Shown in pieces: positions 33,470-50,517 of a stretch of DNA of 64,000 nucleotides (positions are counted from its first letter, which is position 1; every line of letters begins with the position of its first letter). Source of the DNA: PALSA-505 sp036502085 (GTDB taxonomy: Bacteria; Actinomycetota; Actinomycetes; Streptosporangiales; Streptosporangiaceae); NCBI GenBank assembly GCA_036502085.1, contig DASXZD010000070.1, forward strand, positions 1 to 64,000. The letters run 5' to 3'. The position numbers and the translations under genes are program-made. Under the pieces are notes generated by a model. It had not been told where the DNA came from and ran no database searches. It saw only the letters and a program-made list of their open reading frames with translations.

Positions 33470-33778
33470 TCAGAGCTTGATCTCGATGTCGACGCCGGCC
33501 GGCAGGTCAAGCCGCATCAGCGAGTCCACCGTCTTGGGCGTCGGGTCGATGATGTCGATCAGCCGCTTGTGCGTGCGCATCTCGAAATGCTCACGCGAGT
33601 CCTTGTACTTGTGCGGAGACCTGATGACGCAGTACACGTTCTTTTCCGTGGGCAGCGGCACTGGTCCGGCCACGCGCGCGCCGGTCCGCGTCACCGTGTC
33701 GACGATCTTGCGCGCCGAGCTGTCGATGACCTCGTGGTCGTATGCCTTGAGCCGGATGCGGATCTTCTGTCCCGCCAT
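33470..33778 (-). CDS. rpsJ: Ribosomal protein S10 (uS10) / NusE
   Basis: 102 residues: AGQKIRIRLKAYDHEVIDSS, TGARVAGPVPLPTEKNVYCV and HFEMRTHKRLIDIIDPTPKT. First gene of the S10 operon; also the NusE partner of NusG in antitermination. Separated from tuf by a strong hairpin. Confidence 0.97.
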   Translation of the reverse strand: MAGQKIRIRLKAYDHEVIDSSARKIVDTVTRTGARVAGPVPLPTEKNVYCVIRSPHKYKDSREHFEMRTHKRLIDIIDPTPKTVDSLMRLDLPAGVDIEIKL

Positions 33779-33895
33779 GTGGCCTCGGTGTCCTTCGCTC
33801 TGTCTTGATGCCGCTGTCTTCTTGGCCCCGGTAGTGCTGTGCTGCTAAGCACTGTGGTGCTGGGTGCTGTGCTGCTGTCCCGCCTCCGGACGGGT

Positions 33896-33921
33896 CCCGG
33901 CCGGGCGCTGGCCCGGCCGGG
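33896..33921 (-). terminator. Hairpin downstream of tuf
   Basis: Perfect 11-bp stem CCCGGCCGGGC/GCCCGGCCGGG with a four-base loop, starting 16 bases after the tuf stop. The only T-run (TTTTTC) precedes the stem on the transcript strand. It likely ends or attenuates the str operon before rpsJ. Confidence 0.65.
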
Positions 33922-33937
33922 GCACCGTTCGGAAAAA

Positions 33938-35131
33938 TTACTTAATGATCTTTATGACTCGACCGGAGCCGACCGTGTGGCCGCCCTCCCTGATCGCGAA
34001 CAGGAGGCCTTCCTCCATCGCGATGGGCTGGATCAGCTCGACCCGCATCTCGGTGTTGTCTCCCGGCATCACCATCTCGGTGCCTTCGGGCAGGTACACC
34101 ACGCCGGTCACGTCCGTGGTGCGGAAGTAGAACTGCGGACGGTAGTTGTTGAAGAAGGGAGTGTGCCGGCCGCCCTCGTCCTTGGACAGGATGTAGACCT
34201 GAGCCTCGAACTCGGTGTGCGGGGTGTTGGTGCCCGGCTTGATGACGACCTGGCCGCGCTCCACGTCCTCGCGCTTGATGCCGCGCAGCAGCAGGCCGAC
34301 GTTGTCCCCGGCCTGGCCGTCGTCGAGGATCTTGCGGAACATCTCGACGCCGGTGACCGTGGTCGTCTGCGCCTTCTCCTTGATCCCGATGATGTCGACC
34401 GTCTCGCCGGTCTTGATCTTGCCGCGCTCGACCCGGCCGGTGACCACGGTGCCGCGGCCGGTGATCGAGAACACGTCCTCGACCGGCATCAGGAACGGCT
34501 TCTCGGTGTCGCGGACCGGCTGGGGGATGCTGTCGTCGCAGGCCTGCAGGAGCTCGGCGACCTTCGCGCTCCACTCCGCGTCGCCCTCGAGCGCCTTGAG
34601 CGCCGACACGCGCACCACCGGGACGTCGTCGCCGGGGAACTCGTACTCCGACAGCAGGTCGCGGACCTCAAGCTCGACGAGCTCGAGGATCTCCTCGTCG
34701 TCGACCATGTCCGCCTTGTTCAGCGCGACCACGATGTAGGGCACGCCGACCTGGCGGGCGAGCAGCACGTGCTCGCGGGTCTGCGGCATCGGGCCGTCGG
34801 TCGCCGCCACCACGAGGATGGCGCCGTCCATCTGCGCCGCACCGGTGATCATGTTCTTGATGTAGTCGGCGTGACCCGGGCAGTCCACGTGCGCGTAGTG
34901 ACGGTTCTCGGTCTGGTACTCGACGTGCGAGATCGAGATCGTGATGCCGCGCTCGCGCTCTTCCTTCGCGTTGTCGATCTGGTCGAACGCGTAGAAGGGG
35001 TTGAGGTCCGGGTACTTCTCGTGCAGCACCCTGGTGATCGCCGCGGTCAGCGTCGTCTTGCCGTGGTCAATATGCCCGATGGTGCCGATGTTCACGTGCG
35101 GCTTGGTCCGCTCGAACTTGGCCTTCGCCAC
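33938..35131 (-). CDS. tuf: Elongation factor Tu
   Basis: 397 residues. G1 GHIDHGKTT (19-27), switch region RGITISISHVEYQTENRHYA, G3 DCPGHADY, G4 NKAD. Domains 2-3 include GRGTVVTGRVERG, and the C-terminus ends GGHTVGSGRVIKIIK. Delivers aminoacyl-tRNA. Follows fusA by 105 bases. Confidence 0.98.
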   Translation of the reverse strand: MAKAKFERTKPHVNIGTIGHIDHGKTTLTAAITRVLHEKYPDLNPFYAFDQIDNAKEERERGITISISHVEYQTENRHYAHVDCPGHADYIKNMITGAAQMDGAILVVAATDGPMPQTREHVLLARQVGVPYIVVALNKADMVDDEEILELVELEVRDLLSEYEFPGDDVPVVRVSALKALEGDAEWSAKVAELLQACDDSIPQPVRDTEKPFLMPVEDVFSITGRGTVVTGRVERGKIKTGETVDIIGIKEKAQTTTVTGVEMFRKILDDGQAGDNVGLLLRGIKREDVERGQVVIKPGTNTPHTEFEAQVYILSKDEGGRHTPFFNNYRPQFYFRTTDVTGVVYLPEGTEMVMPGDNTEMRVELIQPIAMEEGLLFAIREGGHTVGSGRVIKIIK

Positions 35132-35236
35132 TGGTGTCTCCTCGTTGCGATCTTCCCCGCCGCGGTATCCACCCCGGCGGCCCGGCGCTCCCCGCGGGGC
35201 GCCGATGCTTGCGACGTAATTTCCTGCTGCCCTCGG

Positions 35237-37333
<2,097 letters not shown>

Positions 37334-37383
37334 TGCTTCCTCGCTGTCTCGTGGTTAGCTTCGTCGTTCTGTGTTGCGGCTTG

Positions 37384-37854
37384 TTACCAGCGGTAGTGCG
37401 CGAAGGCCTTGTTCGACTCGGCCATCTTGTGCGTGTCCTCGCGGCGCTTGACGCTCGCCCCGAGGCCGTTGCTGGCGTCGAGCAGCTCGTTCATCAGCCG
37501 CTCGGTCATGGTCTTCTCGCGGCGCTGGCGGGAGTACGTCACGATCCAGCGCAGCGCCAGGGTGGTGCTCCGCGAGGCCCTGACCTCAATCGGCACCTGG
37601 TAGGTGGCGCCACCGACCCGGCGGCTCTTCACCTCGAGGGTGGGCTTGACGTTGTCCAGGGCACGCTTGAGCGTGACCACCGGGTCGTTGCCCGACTTGT
37701 CCCTGGCGCCTTCGAGCGCACCGTAGACGATCCGCTCCGCGAGGGAGCGCTTGCCGTCCAGGAGAACCTTGTTAACCAGCGCGGTGACGAGCGGCGAGCC
37801 GTAGACCGGATCGGTCACCAGCCGCCGAGCGGTCGCTGGGCCCTTGCGCGGCAT
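37384..37854 (-). CDS. rpsG: Ribosomal protein S7 (uS7)
   Basis: 156 residues: PRKGPATARRLVTDPVYGSP at the start, LVTALVNKVLLDGKRSLAER, and the C-terminal KRREDTHKMAESNKAFAHYRW. Nucleates the 30S head. One base after the rpsL stop. Confidence 0.97.
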   Translation of the reverse strand: MPRKGPATARRLVTDPVYGSPLVTALVNKVLLDGKRSLAERIVYGALEGARDKSGNDPVVTLKRALDNVKPTLEVKSRRVGGATYQVPIEVRASRSTTLALRWIVTYSRQRREKTMTERLMNELLDASNGLGASVKRREDTHKMAESNKAFAHYRW

Positions 37855-37855
37855 G

Positions 37856-38230
37856 TCAGCTCTTCTCCTTCTTTGCGCCGTACCGGCTTCTGGCCTGCTT
37901 CCGGTTGCGGACTCCCTGGGTGTCCAGGGAACCCCGGATGATCTTGTAGCGGACGCCGGGAAGGTCGCGCACCCGGCCGCCCCTGACCAGCACGATGGAG
38001 TGCTCCTGCAGGTTGTGGCCGACGCCGGGAATATAGGCCGTGACCTCGATGTGGCTGGTCAGCCTGACCCTGGCGACCTTGCGAAGCGCGGAGTTCGGCT
38101 TCCTGGGCGTGGTGGTATAGACGCGCGTGCATACCCCACGGCGCTGCGGGCTTGCCTTGAGCGCCGGCGTCTTGCTCTTGCTGGTCTTGTCCTGCCGACC
38201 CTTGCGGACCAGTTGCTGGATCGTGGGCAC
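37856..38230 (-). CDS. rpsL: Ribosomal protein S12 (uS12), Arg43 and Arg88
   Basis: 124 residues: PTIQQLVRKGRQDKTSKSKT, the decoding loop VYTTTPRKPNSALRK, and EHSIVLVRGGRVRDLPGVRY. Counting from Met1, residue 43 is Arg (AGG at 38102-38104) and residue 88 is Arg (CGC at 37967-37969). In E. coli, M. tuberculosis and Streptomyces both are normally Lys, and K43R and K88R are classic streptomycin-resistance substitutions. All other decoding-loop residues look normal. A promoter at 38552-38580 gives a leader of about 310 bases. Confidence 0.97.
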   Translation of the reverse strand: MPTIQQLVRKGRQDKTSKSKTPALKASPQRRGVCTRVYTTTPRKPNSALRKVARVRLTSHIEVTAYIPGVGHNLQEHSIVLVRGGRVRDLPGVRYKIIRGSLDTQGVRNRKQARSRYGAKKEKS

Positions 38231-38551
38231 CGCGTCTCCGTCTTCGTTGTGCGCCTGGGCGCGACATCTTCTGTTCGGTTTAACTGCCTTTTCGGCCGAT
38301 CTGCATCAGCCTGACCTGCGGGTTTCCCCGACCCGCCGACCCCCGGGGTCGGGCGTGTCGGCACCACCACGACGTTCCGGCCTTCCAGCATGGAGGCCGG
38401 ACATCGCAAGGGAGGAATCCCACATGCCTGGCTGCTACGACCCGGCGCCAGAGGGCTCCGAACCGCGCAGACCGGCGACGACGCGGCCCGAAGACCCCGT
38501 GCGCCATTCGGGCACGCGCGCGTGCTCGCGTTCACACGGGCACGATCGCCA

Positions 38552-38580
38552 AGAGTACCCAAGGTTTCGCACACTGGCAA
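38552..38580 (-). promoter_or_regulatory. Promoter for the str operon (rpsL-rpsG-fusA-tuf)
   Basis: Minus strand TTGCCA (38575-38580), 17-base spacer, TACTCT (38552-38557). Start expected near 38545. Same -35 and spacing as the rplM promoter. Confidence 0.6.
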
Positions 38581-38656
38581 AGCGAATGAGGAACTCTGAC
38601 CAGCTGGCTCTAGGTTACCCGCCGCAGCGGGGTGATCGGGGCGCCGCGGGAGCGCA

Positions 38657-38699
38657 GCAGGACGGGCCGCCGGGCGGTTTGCCCGGCGGCCCGTCCTGC
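38657..38699 (-). terminator. rpoBC operon terminator hairpin
   Basis: Perfect 19-bp stem, GCAGGACGGGCCGCCGGGC against its complement, with a five-base loop. It begins 16 bases after the rpoC stop. There is no T-run afterwards, as is common for actinobacterial terminators. Confidence 0.85.
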
Positions 38700-38714
38700 G
38701 GTGCCACTTCGCCG

Positions 38715-42589
<3,875 letters not shown>

Positions 42590-42622
42590 TTTGTTTATCC
42601 TCTGGGGTTGGAGCGAATGAGG

Positions 42623-46090
<3,468 letters not shown>

Positions 46091-46203
46091 CAGGGGTCCT
46101 TCCGAGCTTGTGGCGGACTTTCACCGCACGCACGTCAAACGCCCTGCGGGCACACCGCGGGATGATCGAGGTTGCCGAGGGCGTAAGAGTGCAGCGCAAA
46201 TTA

Positions 46204-46228
46204 GCAGTGTAGCCGAACGATACACTGC
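46204..46228. promoter_or_regulatory. Inverted repeat over the rpoB promoter (candidate operator)
   Basis: GCAGTGTA (46204-46211), nine bases, TACACTGC (46221-46228): a perfect 8-bp inverted repeat. One arm contains the -10 hexamer and the other lies in the spacer. A protein binding here would block RNA polymerase. It could be chance, because TACACT is part of the -10. Confidence 0.45.
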
Positions 46229-46235
46229 TGGTCAA
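46206..46235 (-). promoter_or_regulatory. rpoB promoter
   Basis: Minus strand TTGACC (46230-46235), 18-base spacer, TACACT (46206-46211). Transcription start expected near 46199, leader about 109 bases. The closest match to the primary sigma consensus in the window. Confidence 0.7.
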
Positions 46236-46442
46236 CTGTACGCTTTTATGAGATTCACGTTGACCGCAGCATCGCCCCTGAGCGGCGATACGTCAAGTCT
46301 GACCCGCCTGGTCCGGCTGGTCAGGAGGCGTGAGAGATGCCACATGGTGCCGGGTGTGTGAAGTCGCAGCAACGGGGTATACCTGCCTGTTTGCCTGCGC
46401 GGGCGGTGCCGGGAGCCTGGTATCGATGACGTATCAATGCAG

Positions 46443-46483
46443 CGGCGGCGGGCGCCCCCGTATTCCGGGACCGCCCGCCGCCG
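46443..46483 (-). terminator. Terminator or attenuator after rplL
   Basis: A 12-bp perfect stem (left 46443-46454, CGGCGGCGGGCG; right 46472-46483) with a 17-base loop that can pair internally. It starts about 28 bases after the rplL stop. Such a partial terminator between rplL and rpoB is known in other bacteria and sets the r-protein to polymerase ratio. Confidence 0.7.
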
Positions 46484-46511
46484 ACGCTGGTGGCTGAGCT
46501 TACTTCTGGCC

Positions 46512-46901
46512 TTACTTGACGGTGACGGTCGCGCCGACGCCCTCGAGCGCGGTCTTGGCCTTCTCCGCGGCTTCCTTGTTGACCTTCTCAAGCAGCGCCT
46601 TGGGTGCGCCGTCGACCAGGTCCTTGGCCTCCTTGAGCCCGAGGCTCGTGAGGGTGCGGACCTCCTTGATGACCTGGATCTTCTTGTCGCCGGCTGCCTC
46701 AAGGATGACGTCGAACTCGTCCTGCTCCTCGACAGCGGCCTCGCCGCCTGCCGCCCCGCCCGCAGGCGCGGCCGCGACCGCCATCGGAGCGGCGGCCTTT
46801 ACGTCGAACGTCTCCTCGAACTGCTTCACGAACTCAGAGAGCTCGAGCAGAGTCATCTCCTTGAATGCGCCGAGCAGATCGTCGGTGCTGAGCTTCGCCA
46901 T
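46512..46901 (-). CDS. rplL: Ribosomal protein L7/L12 (bL12)
   Basis: 129 residues: N-terminal dimerisation helix TDDLLGAFKEMTLLELSEFV, Ala/Gly hinge (A-P-A-G-G-A-A-G-G), C-terminal domain EFDVILEAAGDKKIQVIKEV and GLKEAKDLVDGAPKALLEKV. Recruits translation factors. 38 bases after rplJ. Confidence 0.97.
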   Translation of the reverse strand: MAKLSTDDLLGAFKEMTLLELSEFVKQFEETFDVKAAAPMAVAAAPAGGAAGGEAAVEEQDEFDVILEAAGDKKIQVIKEVRTLTSLGLKEAKDLVDGAPKALLEKVNKEAAEKAKTALEGVGATVTVK

Positions 46902-46939
46902 GGTGGTGAAATCCTCCGTGTGTCTTAACGTCTGGTCGG

Positions 46940-47719
46940 TCAGTCGTGGTCCGGCCCGCTGGCCGCGTCCTCTGCTGGTGCGTCGCCTGCTGGTGCTGCC
47001 TCCGCAGGCGCTGCGTCCGCTGGTGCGGCGTCCGCCGGTGCGGCGTCTGCCGGTGCTGTCTCCGCAGGCGCTGCGTCCGCTGGTGCTGCGTCCGCTGGTG
47101 CTGCGTCCGCTGGTGCGGCGTCTGCCGGTGCCTCGTCTGCGGGGGCCGCGGCGGCTGGCGCCTCGGCCTCCTGGGCGGCCTCAGCCGGGATTGTCTCCCC
47201 GGCGGCCTCGCGCTTGACCCGCAGAGCCTCGGCGAGCTGCGCCATCTGGACCGGCAGCGCCGCGAACGTGCCCGCCGCCTTGGCCTGCGTTGCCTTCATC
47301 GCGCCGGCCAGCTTGGCCAGCAGCACCTCGCGCGGCTCAAGATCGGCCAGCTGGGCGATCTCCTGGGGAGTCAGGGCCTTGCCGTCGAGGACGCCGCCCT
47401 TGATCACCAGAAGCGGGTTCGCCTTAGCGAAGTCGCGCAGGCCCTTCGCCGTCTCGACCACGTCGCCGGTCACGAATGCGACCGCCGACGGGCCGGTAAG
47501 CAGCGAGGAAAGCTCGTTCGTGAGCCCTGCCTGATCAACTGCGATCTTGGTCAGCGTGTTCTTCACCACGGCAAACGTGGCTGCCTCACCGAGCGACCCG
47601 CGCAGATCGCGCAGCTGGGCCACGGTGAGTCCGCGATACTCGGTCAGCACGGCACCGGCCGAATTCTGGAATCGCTCGGTGAGCTCGGCTACTGCGGCCA
47701 CCTTGTCCGCCTTCGCCAT
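46940..47719 (-). CDS. rplJ: Ribosomal protein L10 (uL10) with long Ala/Pro/Asp tail
   Basis: 259 residues, about 85 longer than usual. The N-terminal rRNA-binding part includes GAVLTEYRGLTVAQLRDLRG, KNTLTKIAVDQAGLTNELSS and ALTPQEIAQLADLEPREVLL. The L7/L12-binding helix region (about 130-170) is followed by an 85-residue tail of repeated A-P-A-D-A, encoded by eleven 15-bp units (46981-47145). Preceded by an L10-type leader with a terminator-like hairpin. Confidence 0.96.
   Translation of the reverse strand: MAKADKVAAVAELTERFQNSAGAVLTEYRGLTVAQLRDLRGSLGEAATFAVVKNTLTKIAVDQAGLTNELSSLLTGPSAVAFVTGDVVETAKGLRDFAKANPLLVIKGGVLDGKALTPQEIAQLADLEPREVLLAKLAGAMKATQAKAAGTFAALPVQMAQLAEALRVKREAAGETIPAEAAQEAEAPAAAAPADEAPADAAPADAAPADAAPADAAPAETAPADAAPADAAPADAAPAEAAPAGDAPAEDAASGPDHD
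46981..47145 (-). repeat. 15-bp tandem repeat array in the rplJ 3' end
   Basis: Eleven 15-bp units in a row, consensus CTGCGTCCGCTGGTG (plus strand); three consecutive units (47071-47115) are identical. They encode the A-P-A-D-A tail of L10. Confidence 0.95.
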
Positions 47720-47925
47720 GGGCCTCCTCTCTCACAAATCAGGAAGGCCCGGAGAAACACAAACGCCCCGGCGCGGACGCTCCGGGGCGTACCCGCCGGA
47801 CCCGGAGGGGGCCACGGCAGATCTGCTCGGTTCGCCTACGCGGGCCGCCCGCTCTGCGGGGCCTTCGGTCACCCGGCACTGCTGCCCGGTGACGACCGAC
47901 GGTCTTTGGCAGCTCCAAGAGTACC
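47720..47925 (-). promoter_or_regulatory. rplJ leader (L10-leader type) with possible promoter
   Basis: A long structured leader before rplJ. A possible -10 TACTCT is at 47918-47923 (weak -35). Near the gene a perfect 9-bp stem ACGCCCCGG/CCGGGGCGT (47763-47790, ten-base loop) is followed on the transcript by TTTGTGTTTCTC, then GGAGG and the start codon. This looks like an intrinsic terminator that L10(L12)4 binding would favour, as known for L10 leaders in other bacteria. Confidence 0.55.
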
Positions 47926-48041
47926 AAGGGATTCCGGCAACCCATGCCACGGCACCGTCAGCTCAGCGCATGCTCGCGAAGTCTTTGACGTACCCCCACA
48001 CGCAAAAGCCTTCATGATCATGGGAAGGGGGCGGACAGCGA

Positions 48042-48074
48042 AGCCCGGTCCCGCCACTGTGGCGGGACCGGGCT
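48042..48074 (-). terminator. rplKA operon terminator hairpin
   Basis: Perfect 15-bp stem AGCCCGGTCCCGCCA/TGGCGGGACCGGGCT with a CTG loop, 27 bases after the rplA stop. No clear T-run. Confidence 0.8.
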
Positions 48075-48101
48075 CGGGGTGCGCTTGCGGCTTGGTGCTG
48101 G

Positions 48102-48833
48102 CTAGCTGGCGGCGGCTTCGGCCTCTTCGAACTCTTCCACGATGCCGTGGGTCTTGTTCGGGTCGACGGGGATGCCGGGGGCCATGGTCGTGGTCATCGT
48201 GACTCGCTTGACGTAGCGGCCCTTGGCCGCGGCGGGCTTGAGCCTGATCACCTCGTCCAGCGCGGCCGCGTAGTTCTCGGCCAGCGCCCGGTCGGTGAAG
48301 GACGCCTTGCCGATGATGAAGTGCAGGTTGCCGTTCCTGTCCACCCGGAACTCGATCTTGCCGCCCTTGATGTCGGTGACGGCCTTGCCCACGTCGGGGG
48401 TGACCGTGCCAGTCTTGGGGTTAGGCATCAGGCCGCGGGGGCCGAGCACCCGGCCGAGCCTGCCCACCTTGCCCATCAGGTCGGGGGTGGCCACCACCGC
48501 GTCAAAGTCGAGGAAGCCGCCCTGGATCCGCTCGATCAGGTCGTCCGAGCCGACGAAGTCCGCGCCGGCCGCCTCCGCCTCCGCGGCCTTGTCGCCGGTG
48601 GCGAAGACGAGGACGCGGGCGGTCTTGCCGGTGCCGTTCGGCAGGTTGACGGTGCCGCGGACCATCTGGTCCGCCTTGCGCGGGTCAACCCCGAGCCGCA
48701 GGGCCACCTCGACGGTGGGGTCGAACTTGGTGACGATGGTCTTCTTGCTCAGCGCGACGGCCTCGGCCGGCGTGTAGAGCTTGCTCCTGTCGATCTGCTC
48801 GGCTGCCTTGCGGTAGCCCTTGCTGCGCTGCAT
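48102..48833 (-). CDS. rplA: Ribosomal protein L1 (uL1)
   Basis: 243 residues: MQRSKGYRKAAEQIDRSKLY, VALRLGVDPRKADQMVRGTV, DLMGKVGRLGRVLGPRGLMP and PNPKTGTVTPDVGKAVTDIK. GAAGGAG lies six bases before the ATG at 48831-48833. An in-frame start at 48866 would add 11 residues without a good ribosome binding site. L1 stalk protein; it represses its own operon in E. coli. Confidence 0.96.
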   Translation of the reverse strand: MQRSKGYRKAAEQIDRSKLYTPAEAVALSKKTIVTKFDPTVEVALRLGVDPRKADQMVRGTVNLPNGTGKTARVLVFATGDKAAEAEAAGADFVGSDDLIERIQGGFLDFDAVVATPDLMGKVGRLGRVLGPRGLMPNPKTGTVTPDVGKAVTDIKGGKIEFRVDRNGNLHFIIGKASFTDRALAENYAAALDEVIRLKPAAAKGRYVKRVTMTTTMAPGIPVDPNKTHGIVEEFEEAEAAAS

Positions 48834-48916
48834 TGCGTTCTCCTTCGTGGCGGAGGCTGTGGTCATCGGGCCGCGCGCGGCCCTGCCACTGCGTCTAGAA
48901 AGCCAGGTCTAGAAAC

Positions 48917-49351
48917 TTAGCCCTGGACGGTGATTCCCATCGAGCGTGCCGTGCCTGCGATGATCAGCTCGGCCGCCTCGATCGTGGTCGCGTTCAGGTC
49001 GGTCATCTTGGTCTGCGCGATGTCGCGCACCTGGGCCTTGGTGACCGAGCCGACCTTGGTCTTGTGCGGCTCGGCGCTGCCCTTCTCCACGCCGGCCGCC
49101 TTCTTGATCAGTTCCGCGGCGGGCGGCGTCTTGGTGATGAACGTGAAGCTGCGGTCTTCGTAGATTGTGATCTCCGCGGGCACGATGTTCCCGCGCTGGG
49201 ACTCCGTAGCTGCGTTGTACATCTTGCAGAAGTCCATGATGTTGACGCCGTGCGGCCCGAGCGCGGTGCCGACGGGCGGGGCCGGAGTGGCCGCGCCCGC
49301 CTGCAGCTGCACCTTCACAACCGCGGCGACCTTCTTCTTCCTCGGCGGCAT
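48917..49351 (-). CDS. rplK: Ribosomal protein L11 (uL11)
   Basis: 144 residues: VVKVQLQAGAATPAPPVGTA, LGPHGVNIMDFCKMYNAATE and the C-terminal rRNA-binding AQVRDIAQTKMTDLNATTIE. Pro residues of the N-terminal thiopeptide site (P-A-P-P-V-G) are present. Part of the GTPase centre. 46 bases after nusG. Confidence 0.97.
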   Translation of the reverse strand: MPPRKKKVAAVVKVQLQAGAATPAPPVGTALGPHGVNIMDFCKMYNAATESQRGNIVPAEITIYEDRSFTFITKTPPAAELIKKAAGVEKGSAEPHKTKVGSVTKAQVRDIAQTKMTDLNATTIEAAELIIAGTARSMGITVQG

Positions 49352-49397
49352 GTCTTGCGATCCTTATCTCGGTGTTTCGTTGGGGTCGGGCGGCTCG

Positions 49398-50357
49398 TCA
49401 GATCTTCGTGACCTGATCGAAGGAGAGCTCGACCGGTGTCTCCCGGCCGAAGATCGATACGAGCACCTTGAGCTTCTGGGTGTCGGGGTTGATCTCGTTC
49501 ACGGTGGCCGGGAGGGTGGCGAACGGGCCGTCCATTACGGTCACCGACTCGCCGGTCTCGAACTCGACGACGGTGCGCTTGGCCTCCGCCTCCCTGACCT
49601 GCTCCTCCGGCTCGGGGGCGAGCAGCTTGGCGACCTCTTCCAGGCTGAGCGGCGACGGCCTGCTGGACAGCCCGACGAAGCCGGTTACCCCCGGCGTGTT
49701 GCGCACCGCGGCCCAGGACTGGTCGGTGAGGTCCATCCGGACCAGGATGTAGCCGGGCAGCACCTTCTCCGACACCTGCTGGCGCTTGCCGCCCTTGATC
49801 TCGGTGACCTGATGGACCGGCACCTCGATCTGGAAGATGTAGTCCTCCATGTTGAGCGACTGGGTCCGGCTCTCCAGGTTGGCCTTGACCCGGTTCTCGT
49901 ACCCGGCGTAAGAGTGCACCACGTACCAGTCGCCGGGCATCATCCGCAGCTGGCGGCCGAACTCGGCGGCCGGATCGACAGCCTGAGCCGCCTCGCCCTC
50001 GGCGTCCCCCGCCTCCCCCTCGGCATCACCGGCCGCGTCCGCGGGCTCGGCCTCATCCGAATCCGACTCAGCCTCAGTCTCAGCCGCCGGGTCAGCCGAC
50101 TCGGCCGGCTCGGTCTCTTCTGTCTGGGCCTCTTCTGTCTGGGCCTCTTCTGTCTGGGCGTGCTCGGACGCGACGGCATCGCCCGCGGCCGCATCGTCGG
50201 CATCCCCCGCCGAGTCCGCCTCGCCGGCGGCCAGGCCGTCCTCCGCCAGGCCGTCCTCAGGAAGAGCCTCCTCGGCTGGGCTGGCAGCAGGCAGGCTGCC
50301 CTCAGCCGGGTCGGCCTCGTCGGCCTGCGCCTCGATGGCGTCGCTTTGTTCGGACAC
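49398..50357 (-). CDS. nusG: Transcription termination/antitermination factor NusG
   Basis: 319 residues. An acidic, Ala/Glu-rich N-terminus (about 1-135) comes before the NGN domain: DWYVVHSYAGYENRVKANLE, then VSEKVLPGYILVRMDLTD and VRNTPGVTGFVGLSSRPSPL. The KOW domain is VTVMDGPFATLPATVNEINP. The extension includes E-A-Q-T-E repeats encoded by 50115-50159. The frame opens at 50426, but V-S-E-Q-S-D with GTG at 50355-50357 is the likelier start. It couples RNA polymerase to S10. Confidence 0.92.
   Translation of the reverse strand: MSEQSDAIEAQADEADPAEGSLPAASPAEEALPEDGLAEDGLAAGEADSAGDADDAAAGDAVASEHAQTEEAQTEEAQTEETEPAESADPAAETEAESDSDEAEPADAAGDAEGEAGDAEGEAAQAVDPAAEFGRQLRMMPGDWYVVHSYAGYENRVKANLESRTQSLNMEDYIFQIEVPVHQVTEIKGGKRQQVSEKVLPGYILVRMDLTDQSWAAVRNTPGVTGFVGLSSRPSPLSLEEVAKLLAPEPEEQVREAEAKRTVVEFETGESVTVMDGPFATLPATVNEINPDTQKLKVLVSIFGRETPVELSFDQVTKI
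50115..50159 (-). repeat. 15-bp tandem repeat in the nusG 5' region
   Basis: Three perfect units of CTCTTCTGTCTGGGC (plus strand), encoding repeated A-Q-T-E-E in the acidic NusG extension. Confidence 0.95.
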
Positions 50358-50517
50358 GGTAGCTCTTTCTCTTCGCTCTCTTTCCCGGCCACCGCGAGCC
50401 GCGGCCGCCAGGCGCCTCCCCGTCACGCTGCTGCGATCATGCTGCCACGATGGGCCGACGGAATTCCCCGGCTGCGCCGCAAGCAGGTATCGCGAACAGG
50501 CTGAGCCGGAAGCAATC

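Larger units (their letters stand above)
38231..38714. other. rpoC-rpsL spacer: terminator, promoter, long leader
   Basis: 484 bases without a gene. From the rpoC side it holds the rpoC terminator (38657-38699), the rpsL promoter (38552-38580) and about 310 bases of rpsL leader. No recognised riboswitch or small gene was identified in the leader. Confidence 0.6.
46091..46511. other. rplL-rpoB spacer
   Basis: 421 bases without a gene. It holds the hairpin after rplL (46443-46483), the rpoB promoter with its inverted repeat (46204-46235) and about 109 bases of rpoB leader. Confidence 0.6.
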
